Shown here one piece after another: positions 1 through 4,982 of a stretch of 7,832 bases of DNA (its first letter is position 1; each line of letters starts with the position of its first letter). The notes under the pieces were generated by a model. It did no database searches. It was given only the letters and a program-made list of their open reading frames with translations, and had not been told where the DNA came from. The position numbers and the translations under genes were made by a program. Where the stretch lies: positions 1,133-8,964 of the forward strand of contig DEBW01000199.1 in the NCBI GenBank assembly GCA_002348905.1. Direction: 5' to 3'. The stretch comes from Ruminococcus flavefaciens. GTDB taxonomy: Bacteria > Bacillota > Clostridia > Oscillospirales > Ruminococcaceae.

Positions 1-647
1 AGATTGCAGAAATCACAAACGCTGATGTGTGGTTTCCATATTATCCGCTTTGCCACGAACATGATATACTTGAAAATGTGCAGATGATATATGAATGCTA
101 TGCGAAAATGCTCACATTCTATAAGTCTAAAAACATCGTATTTCTCGGCTTTTCATCAGGTGGTGCGCTGATACTTGACCTTATTACATATATCAATGAG
201 CTGAATGACAATGGTGATACTATTCCGATGCCTGGAATGCTGATACCGGTTTCACCAGGCAGTGTTCCAGTTACAGAAGACGAAAAAGCGGCTATAAAAT
301 CACTTGACAAGAGGGATATTATGATTCCTGCCGAGTATATGTATACCGCTCATGACATTATGTGTCACGGCAGAGATATACCTGAAATATACCTTGCAAC
401 GGCACATGGAGACTTCCGCAATGCACCCGTGACGCATTTCTATTACGGCACCGCTGAAACGCTGTACGCCTTTGCGCCGAGCTATGCGGAGAGTTACCGA
501 AAAGCAGGTGCGAAGTGTGTCATTCATGTCGGAAATGGTATGCATCATTGCTATGCACTGCAATACTTCATTCCCGGCTGCAAGCCTGCATTTGATGAGG
601 TGATGCGTCTGATACAAAACTACTTCAAAAAGGAGAGACGAACATGA
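1..647 (+). CDS. alpha/beta hydrolase (HSL/Abhydrolase_3-like), 5'-truncated by window edge
   Basis: The reading frame is open from base 3, with no stop before the first ATG-like codon (GTG at 27), so the gene starts outside the window and the visible part is its C-terminal two thirds or more. Numbering from the GTG at 27, the nucleophile elbow GFSSG is at residues 41-45 with Ser43 as the likely nucleophile. The HSL-type strand and helix 'WFPYYPL...' precede it. GTAETLYA (141-148) carries the acid at Glu144 in place of the more common Asp. GMHHCYAL (171-178) supplies the catalytic His, most likely His174. The oxyanion HGGG motif expected upstream is not visible. No signal peptide can be judged. 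The family hydrolyses ester or amide bonds in small molecules; the substrate is unknown. The stop overlaps the next start (ATGA), so the two are translationally coupled. Family call is fairly sure, role is not. Confidence 0.85.
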   Translation, partial: IAEITNADVWFPYYPLCHEHDILENVQMIYECYAKMLTFYKSKNIVFLGFSSGGALILDLITYINELNDNGDTIPMPGMLIPVSPGSVPVTEDEKAAIKSLDKRDIMIPAEYMYTAHDIMCHGRDIPEIYLATAHGDFRNAPVTHFYYGTAETLYAFAPSYAESYRKAGAKCVIHVGNGMHHCYALQYFIPGCKPAFDEVMRLIQNYFKKERRT

Positions 648-1216
648 TAATGGAAAACAAATGGAATATGAAAAACGCTTTGTGGATGCTGCTTTATGCT
701 GTCCTTTATGTTGTGCTGTCGTTCATAGTCTGCGTGTTAGGTTCCATACATCCGATTTTCTTCGTCTGCTATCAGATTACAGCGGGATTACTTGTAACAG
801 GCGTAGCAGCAAAAGCATTTGATAAGATCAGAGCATTTGGTGTTGCCTGCTGTTTGTCACTTGGAATGCTTATTACTTTCTTTGCGATGCAGGACGCAAA
901 TCTGTGGCATTGTTTGCCAGTCATAGTTATTGCAGTGCTTGCAGAAATTATTCGTTTAATATCTAAGTATAACGCAACCGGCAATATGATCGCTGCGATT
1001 ATCATGTCCTTTTCGACCTTCGGCTATTACGGACAGATCTGGTTCAACCGTGATTATACTTACAAGTGTGCCATTGAGGAAATGCCTGTCGGATATGCTG
1101 ACACCCTTATGAATTGCAGCTCTGCATGGACATTTCCTGTTGTCATTATCGTTGGGATATTTGCTGCTGTGATAAATTACAATATTACAAAAAAGCTATT
1201 CAAATTCGACCAATAA
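644..1216 (+). CDS. MptD/Trep_Strep-family putative ECF transporter S component
   Basis: The 190-residue protein is almost wholly hydrophobic, with about five or six membrane segments (roughly residues 10-33, 36-57, 63-81, 88-107, 113-131 and 161-182) and a basic C-terminal tail (KKLFKFDQ). Length, the loop with YYGQIWF...Y...EEMPVGYADTLMN and the closing helix followed by KKLFK resemble the MptD/Trep_Strep group of putative S components, the substrate-binding membrane subunits of energy-coupling factor importers. The start at 644 has AGGAG at 631-635 and overlaps the hydrolase stop; an in-frame ATG at 650 is an alternative. No ECF ATPase or T component is adjacent in the window, so it either shares a module encoded elsewhere or relies on genes upstream. 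Substrate unknown. The assignment rests on remembered family pattern and needs a profile search. Confidence 0.7.
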   Translation: MIMENKWNMKNALWMLLYAVLYVVLSFIVCVLGSIHPIFFVCYQITAGLLVTGVAAKAFDKIRAFGVACCLSLGMLITFFAMQDANLWHCLPVIVIAVLAEIIRLISKYNATGNMIAAIIMSFSTFGYYGQIWFNRDYTYKCAIEEMPVGYADTLMNCSSAWTFPVVIIVGIFAAVINYNITKKLFKFDQ

Positions 1217-1229
1217 TAAGGAGCAGAGT

Positions 1230-1826
1230 ATGAGTTTTACAGATAATTTCGGAAATCCGAAGGGACTTCTCGGACGAATGATGCTTGTCAGTATGGATAA
1301 GGAGCATCTGCCGATGGCACAGTGGGCGTTGGAGCATATCAGAATACCCGAAAATGGCAAAGTTGCAGATTTAGGCTGCGGCGGCGGTTACAATATAAAG
1401 CGAATGCTTGAAATGAGCGCAAAAGCAAAGTTTATAGGACTTGACATTTCTGATGAAAGTGTTAAAAAGGCGCAGAAGGTCAATAAAAATGAGCTTGGCA
1501 AGCGTGTGAAGATCATCAAGGGCAGTTCAGAAAAACTGCCGTTCAAGGATAACAGTATAGACCTTATCACCGCTTTTGAAACGGTATTCTTCTGGAAAAA
1601 GCCTGAGAAAGCGTTCAGGGAGATTTTTCGTTCACTTGTAAAGGGTGGCTGTTTTGCAGTCATCAACAATTATGGCGATCCGGATGTGGATTGGGAGAAA
1701 AAAGTTCCCTGCATGACAAGATACACGGCGGAGCAGATAGCAGAAATGCTGAAGACAGCAGGATTTGAGGATATTTCTGTCAATAAAAAGGAAAACCTGT
1801 TCTTGGTAATGGGATATAAACGATAA
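1230..1826 (+). CDS. class I SAM-dependent methyltransferase (Methyltransf_11-like)
   Basis: A soluble 198-residue protein with the Rossmann methyltransferase motifs in order: motif I VADLGCGGG (45-53, SAM-binding glycine loop), acidic LDIS (71-74, ribose contact), GSSEKLPF (98-105), the motif IV strand DLITAFETVFFW (111-122), and LVKGGCFAVINN (136-147). A short C-terminal half ends in the usual beta hairpin (GFEDISVN...LFLVMGYKR). The length suits a small-molecule methyltransferase with little added substrate domain. AAGGAG at 1218-1223 lies 6 bases before the ATG. It sits 13 bases after the S-component stop, so it is in the same transcript. The acceptor cannot be predicted; no signal peptide or membrane segment is seen, so it acts in the cytoplasm. 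Confidence 0.88.
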   Translation: MSFTDNFGNPKGLLGRMMLVSMDKEHLPMAQWALEHIRIPENGKVADLGCGGGYNIKRMLEMSAKAKFIGLDISDESVKKAQKVNKNELGKRVKIIKGSSEKLPFKDNSIDLITAFETVFFWKKPEKAFREIFRSLVKGGCFAVINNYGDPDVDWEKKVPCMTRYTAEQIAEMLKTAGFEDISVNKKENLFLVMGYKR

Positions 1827-1847
1827 CACAATGAAAGGAAATTCAAT

Positions 1848-2099
1848 ATGTATAAAACAACAGTTAAGATCGACGGAATGATGTGCGGAATGTGTGAATC
1901 TCATATCAACGATGCAATTCGCAGCAAGATGCTTGTGAAAAAAGTATCCTCTTCCCATAAAAAGGGTGAGACAGTCATAATCAGTGAAAGTGAACTGACC
2001 ACTGAAATGATAAATGCTGCACTGGATGGTTCGGGTTATACTGTTATGAATGTGACTTGCGAACCGTATGAGAAGAAAGGTTTTTTCAGCAAAAAGTAA
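1848..2099 (+). CDS. heavy-metal-associated (HMA) domain protein, CopZ-like
   Basis: An 83-residue protein consisting of one HMA ferredoxin-like fold. The metal loop is DGMMCGMCESH (residues 9-19), with Cys13 and Cys16 forming the CxxC site, followed by helix 1 (HINDAIRSK) and later GYTVMNVT (38-residue spacing typical of the second helix/strand pair). A third Cys occurs at about residue 70 and the tail is lysine-rich. HMA proteins bind soft or thiophilic metals such as Cu(I), Zn or Cd and pass them to partners, usually a P-type ATPase. None is in the window; the neighbours are two methyltransferases. The segment KKVSSSHKKGETVIIS is not typical of CopZ and suggests a distinct HMA subgroup. 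GAAAGGA at 1833-1839 serves as ribosome binding site. Fold call is strong, metal and partner unknown. Confidence 0.88.
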   Translation: MYKTTVKIDGMMCGMCESHINDAIRSKMLVKKVSSSHKKGETVIISESELTTEMINAALDGSGYTVMNVTCEPYEKKGFFSKK

Positions 2100-2122
2100 A
2101 ATATGCGTAAAGGAGTATAATT

Positions 2123-2908
2123 ATGAGTGCAAATTATAAGAATTGGGTACCAAACGGAATGATTACGGCATTGACAGCAGGAACTGTGATTTTAGGCACA
2201 GGAACAGCAGCCTTGATGTGTGTAAAAACGAATCCAAAGCTGAAAAAGGCAGTTGTCGGAACGGCAGGAGCAGGAACACTTATATGCGGTGCGATGACAG
2301 CGTGGAGTATTTATGCACACGGTAAATTCTCATATAACGGCAAACGTCAGCTTTCAAAAGAGATCGTTGAGGGTACTGCCGAATACATCACGCTGCCCGA
2401 AGGTGGAATTGGGCTTGATGTCGGTTGCGGAAGCGGAGCGCTCACCATTGCGTGTGCAAAGCGGGATCCTCAGGGCAGAATGATAGGCGTAGACCGCTGG
2501 GGCAAGGAATATGCATCGTTCAGTCAGCAGCTTTGCGAGGATAATTCAGAAGCGGAGGGAGTTCAGAATACAGAATTTCATCAAGGCGACGCCTGCAAGC
2601 TGGATTATCCTGACGAGTATTTTGATGCGGTTACAAGCAATTATGTTTATCACAACATTACGGGCGTAAATAAACAGGGACTTCTCCGTGAAACACTGCG
2701 TGTACTGAAAAAAGGCGGCACATTTGCCATTCATGATATCATGTCAAAAGCTCGCTACGGTGATATGCAGCAGTTTGTCAATGAACTGTATGACGAAGGA
2801 TATGAGATTGTCGAGCTTATTGATACTACAAACGGTATGTTCATGACAAAGGGCGAAGCCAAAATCCTTGGACTAAGCGGTTCGTCTTTGCTGATAGGAA
2901 AGAAGTGA
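2123..2908 (+). CDS. membrane-anchored class I SAM-dependent methyltransferase
   Basis: A 261-residue protein with two parts. Residues 12-32 and 42-64 are two glycine/alanine-rich hydrophobic segments forming a membrane hairpin, joined by a short basic loop (KTNPKLKKA). The rest is a methyltransferase domain: motif I LDVGCGSG (98-105), acidic GVDRW (122-126), GDACKLDYPDEYFD (145-158), NYVYHNI (163-169), and VLKKGGTFAIHDI (194-206). The basic loop suggests both ends face out by positive-inside, or, more plausibly, that the hairpin dips in and leaves the enzyme cytoplasmic, since SAM is cytosolic; topology is not settled. TAAAGGAG at 2108-2114 precedes the ATG by 8 bases. It lies 23 bases after the HMA gene and its stop overlaps the next ORF. 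Membrane placement could indicate a lipid, quinone-like or membrane-delivered substrate, but this is inference. Confidence 0.85.
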   Translation: MSANYKNWVPNGMITALTAGTVILGTGTAALMCVKTNPKLKKAVVGTAGAGTLICGAMTAWSIYAHGKFSYNGKRQLSKEIVEGTAEYITLPEGGIGLDVGCGSGALTIACAKRDPQGRMIGVDRWGKEYASFSQQLCEDNSEAEGVQNTEFHQGDACKLDYPDEYFDAVTSNYVYHNITGVNKQGLLRETLRVLKKGGTFAIHDIMSKARYGDMQQFVNELYDEGYEIVELIDTTNGMFMTKGEAKILGLSGSSLLIGKK

Positions 2909-3447
2909 ATATGATGCTTCAGGCGTTTATATGCGGTCTGATCTGGTCTGTCATGTGGAGTGTTTATGTATTTCTGATACTGAAATTCTATCCGTTTTCG
3001 ATGCTGCATGATTATCCGAAAGATATTCAGGCTGCGGCGACCATCGAAAAGCCGTCAAAAGCACAGGAACAAGCCGAAAAACGATTCGGTGCAGCTGGCG
3101 GTCTTATCATATTTGGTGTACTCCTCGCATTCGGGCTGCCCCGGTTTCACAGCGAACAGGCTTCATTTTTACAGGTATTGCAATATATCTTCATCGTTGC
3201 TATGACATGGAATGTGGTTGATCTGCTTGTCATGGACTGGCTGATCGTATGCACGATTACGCCGGAATGGATAGTCATAAAGGGAACAGGTACAAATTCT
3301 GCTGATGAAGCTGTTGACCTTCCACAGACAGGAAATAATTCAATGACAGATCTGCTTATGGTATTAAGTGCGGTTATGTCAGCTGTGATCGGTGTATTTG
3401 CTGTTAAGATATCGGGGATAGTTCGCCGCAGGGAAGATAAACAGTAA
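2905..3447 (+). CDS. small multi-pass membrane protein with C-terminal LPQTG sorting signal (possible chimera)
   Basis: A 180-residue protein. Residues 1-128 carry hydrophobic segments at about 5-28, 63-79 and 88-117, with a hydrophilic loop LHDYPKDIQAAATIEKP (34-50) and an ITPEWIVIKGT stretch (118-128). This resembles small uncharacterised clostridial membrane proteins that usually continue with another conserved helix. Here the continuation is DEAVDLPQTG: a sortase motif LPQTG at 139-143, a hydrophobic span (about 149-171) and a basic tail RRREDK (174-179), the canonical order of a cell-wall sorting signal. LPXTG signals normally end secreted proteins with a signal peptide, not short multi-pass proteins. 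The start is ambiguous: GTG at 2905 overlaps the upstream TGA (GTGA) with AGGA 5 bases before it; ATG at 2911 or 2914 are alternatives with longer spacing. Function unknown. A transcription terminator follows. Confidence 0.75.
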   Translation: MNMMLQAFICGLIWSVMWSVYVFLILKFYPFSMLHDYPKDIQAAATIEKPSKAQEQAEKRFGAAGGLIIFGVLLAFGLPRFHSEQASFLQVLQYIFIVAMTWNVVDLLVMDWLIVCTITPEWIVIKGTGTNSADEAVDLPQTGNNSMTDLLMVLSAVMSAVIGVFAVKISGIVRRREDKQ

Positions 3448-3466
3448 ATTGTGAAATAATATGTTG

Positions 3467-3503
3467 AAAAGAGCTTATACAATTTTATAGGCTCTTTTTG
3501 TTT
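3467..3503 (+). terminator. intrinsic terminator of the hydrolase-to-LPQTG operon
   Basis: A 13-base-pair stem (3467-3479 with 3486-3498, one T-G wobble) closes a 6-base loop. The 3' arm runs into a T-rich stretch (TTTTTGTTT, 3495-3503), and the 5' arm starts with AAAA, so it may also work in the reverse direction. It begins 19 bases after the stop of the last gene, which supports its role in ending the operon. Confidence 0.88.
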
Positions 3504-3529
3504 GAATTGACGAAAATGAGATGAACGTA

Positions 3530-3558
3530 TTGACAATAAAGCTGATATATGATAAGAT
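3530..3558 (+). promoter_or_regulatory. sigma-A type promoter of tetR
   Basis: A perfect -35 TTGACA (3530-3535) is followed by an exact 17-base spacer and a -10 TAAGAT (3553-3558, four of six consensus bases) with an extended -10 TG at 3550-3551. Transcription would start near 3565, inside the adjacent palindrome, about 35 bases before the tetR start codon. Confidence 0.85.
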
Positions 3559-3584
3559 AACATTGTTACGTAACACTGTTATCT
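3555..3584 (+). promoter_or_regulatory. tandem-dyad operator, probable TetR binding site
   Basis: A 30-base palindrome centred between 3569 and 3570 has only one mismatched pair (3563/3576). It is itself built of two 11-base dyads of the form TAACANTGTTA (3558-3568 and 3571-3581) separated by CG, with centres 13 bases apart. It covers the 3' half of the -10 element and the expected start site, so a bound repressor would block RNA polymerase. Position directly upstream of a TetR-family gene implies autorepression; this is inference from location and symmetry. Confidence 0.82.
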
Positions 3585-3598
3585 AATGAGGTGAAACT

Positions 3599-4207
3599 AT
3601 GGATAATGAAAATGAAAGCCGTGAAAAGCTTATTGTATGTGCAAAAAAAGAGTTTATGGAAAAAGGCTTTGAGAAAGCTTCATTGCGGGCTATAAGCTCT
3701 GCGGCAGGTCTTACTACGGGAGCTGTATACTTCTTTTTCAAGGACAAAAACGGTTTGTTCGGCGCTGTTGTAGACGAACCGCTGAAAAGAATTATTAATG
3801 CGATAGATCAGCACTTTTCCGAGGATATGGAAACAGATATTGCGGATTTTCAGCATACTTCCGGCGACCATGATGAGTTTGCGGAACTGATGATATCAGC
3901 ACTCTATGCAGACCGTGAGGCAATGATGATATTGCTTGAAAGGGCATCGGGTTCACACTATGAGGGGATAATCGACCGTTTTGTAGAAATGATCGAGAAG
4001 CATAATATTTCGCTTGCAAATAATTATATTGCAGCAGTTCCTGATAAACGGGTGAATGAGTATATGCTTCACTGGTTTTCTCATGTGCAGATAAATGCAT
4101 TCGTTCATCTGCTGACACACGTTGATGACAAGGAACTTGCAGCAAAGGAGATAAAACCGGTCATGGATATGCTCGTTGAGACATGGCTGAAATATGTTAT
4201 AGAATAG
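3599..4207 (+). CDS. TetR/AcrR-family transcriptional regulator
   Basis: A 202-residue protein with a classic N-terminal TetR DNA-binding domain: helix 1 REKLIVCAKKEFMEKGFEKAS (8-28), then the helix-turn-helix LRAISSAAGLTTGAVYFFFKDKNGLFGAV (29-57), where the GAVYFFFKDK stretch is the recognition helix end and helix 4. The remainder (about 60-202) is an all-helical ligand-binding and dimerisation domain with no recognisable specificity; it has a bulky acidic segment (75-95). GAGGTG at 3588-3593 lies 5 bases before the ATG. It has its own promoter overlapped by a strong palindrome, and is followed on the same strand by an ABC ATPase and FtsX-type permease, its likely targets. TetR proteins in this setting are usually relieved by a compound that the linked transporter exports or senses; the ligand is unknown. 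Confidence 0.93.
   Translation: MDNENESREKLIVCAKKEFMEKGFEKASLRAISSAAGLTTGAVYFFFKDKNGLFGAVVDEPLKRIINAIDQHFSEDMETDIADFQHTSGDHDEFAELMISALYADREAMMILLERASGSHYEGIIDRFVEMIEKHNISLANNYIAAVPDKRVNEYMLHWFSHVQINAFVHLLTHVDDKELAAKEIKPVMDMLVETWLKYVIE
4176..4203 (+). promoter_or_regulatory. possible internal promoter for the ABC transporter genes
   Basis: Within the 3' end of tetR, TTGAGA (4176-4181, five of six -35 bases) is followed by a 16-base spacer and TATAGA (4198-4203, four of six) preceded by TG at 4195-4196. Transcription would start near 4210, right before the hairpin at 4212. Such matches arise by chance in AT-rich coding sequence, so this is a weak call. Confidence 0.3.
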
Positions 4208-4211
4208 CAAT

Positions 4212-4240
4212 AAGCAGGGAGAAAAACTCCCTTTGCTTTT
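4212..4240 (+). terminator. hairpin with T-rich tail between tetR and the ABC genes (terminator or attenuator)
   Basis: AGGGAG (4216-4221) pairs with CTCCCT (4227-4232) around an AAAAA loop, and outer AAGC (4212-4215) can pair with GCTT (4235-4238) across a TT bulge. The 3' side is T-rich (TTTGCTTTT). It starts 5 bases after the tetR stop. With no strong promoter between it and the ATPase gene, it may act as a partial terminator that lowers transporter expression relative to tetR. Confidence 0.6.
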
Positions 4241-4264
4241 GAATAGCAGTTAGTATAGGCTTAC

Positions 4265-4271
4265 AAAGGAG
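4265..4271 (+). promoter_or_regulatory. ribosome binding site deciding the ATPase start
   Basis: AAAGGAG ends 9 bases before the ATG at 4281 but only 3 bases before the in-frame ATG at 4275, so the later codon is the better start. Confidence 0.75.
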
Positions 4272-4280
4272 AAAATGACA

Positions 4281-4982
4281 ATGTATCTACAGGTGAAAGA
4301 TGTAAAGAAAAGTTATGGCAAGGATACAAGCTATATTCAAGTGCTAAAAGGAGTATCCACAGGACTTGAACGAGGACAAATGTGTGTGATTCAGGGTACA
4401 AGCGGTTCGGGAAAATCCACGCTTCTTAACTGCATAGGCGGTCTTGATACTATGGATTCGGGTTCGATAACAGTTGACGGAACAGAGATATTCGGAATGA
4501 AGCCTGCACAGCTTTCCGATTACCGCCGTGATAATCTCGGATTTATCTTTCAGTTTTATAATCTTGTTCCTAATCTGACTGTGAGGGAGAATATACAGAT
4601 ATGCCAGTATATAGCCGAGAATCCGCTTGATATCGATGAACTCCTCGAAACTCTCGGACTTACCGAGCATCAAAACAAATTCCCTGCACAGCTTTCGGGT
4701 GGACAGCAGCAGAGATGTGCAATTGCAAGAGCACTTGTAAAGAATCCCAAGCTTCTTCTCTGCGATGAACCTACGGGAGCGCTGGATTCAAAAACGAGTC
4801 GTGATATCCTTGTTCTTCTTGAGAAAATAAACGAAAAATACGGAACAACAATGCTGATAGTCACACATAATAATTCCATAAAAAACATGGTGCATAAAGT
4901 TATTATCATAAAGGACGGACTTGTCAAAAAAGAATATGAGAACGAAAAGAGAGTTCCTGCCGCAGAACTGGAGGACTTATAA
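4281..4982 (+). CDS. ABC transporter ATP-binding protein (MacB/LolD type)
   Basis: With the start at 4281 the protein has 233 residues (235 if the ATG at 4275 is used). All nucleotide-binding motifs are present: Walker A GTSGSGKST (39-47), Q-loop Gln91 in FIFQFYNLVP, signature LSGGQQQR (128-135), Walker B LLLCDEP (148-154) with Glu153 as catalytic base, D-loop GALD (156-159), and switch His186 in IVTHN. The FQFYNLVPNLTVRENI stretch and overall length are typical of the ATPases that pair with FtsX-fold permeases (the MacB, LolD and BceA group). It energises the adjacent permease at the cytoplasmic face; the stop and the permease start share one base (TAATG), which fits a fixed stoichiometry. 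Expression probably depends on readthrough from the tetR promoter or the weak internal promoter. Confidence 0.96.
   Translation: MYLQVKDVKKSYGKDTSYIQVLKGVSTGLERGQMCVIQGTSGSGKSTLLNCIGGLDTMDSGSITVDGTEIFGMKPAQLSDYRRDNLGFIFQFYNLVPNLTVRENIQICQYIAENPLDIDELLETLGLTEHQNKFPAQLSGGQQQRCAIARALVKNPKLLLCDEPTGALDSKTSRDILVLLEKINEKYGTTMLIVTHNNSIKNMVHKVIIIKDGLVKKEYENEKRVPAAELEDL

Noticed and set aside
119..617. Two antisense ORFs of 63 and 105 residues within the hydrolase gene
   Set aside because: They lie wholly opposite a clear alpha/beta hydrolase, show no recognisable domain and have no convincing ribosome binding site.
1632..1958. Antisense ORF of 108 residues across the methyltransferase-HMA junction
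   Set aside because: It overlaps two well-supported genes and has a low-complexity His/Cys/Phe-rich composition typical of a shadow frame.
2143..2325. Alternative + frame ORF of 60 residues at the start of the membrane-anchored methyltransferase
   Set aside because: Out of frame with the supported gene, Arg/Asn-rich without a domain, and without its own ribosome binding site.
3147..3563. Antisense ORF of 138 residues covering the LPQTG region, terminator and tetR promoter
   Set aside because: It would read through the terminator hairpin and the promoter, has no family resemblance, and is explained by the sense-strand features.
3795..4210. Overlapping antisense ORFs (116 and 85 residues) inside tetR
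   Set aside because: The sense strand encodes a clear TetR protein; the antisense products show no domain.
4202..4253. Imperfect 13-base direct repeat starting GAATAGCA as a possible insertion footprint
   Set aside because: Only 8 bases match exactly and the sequence between is a simple hairpin, so chance is adequate.
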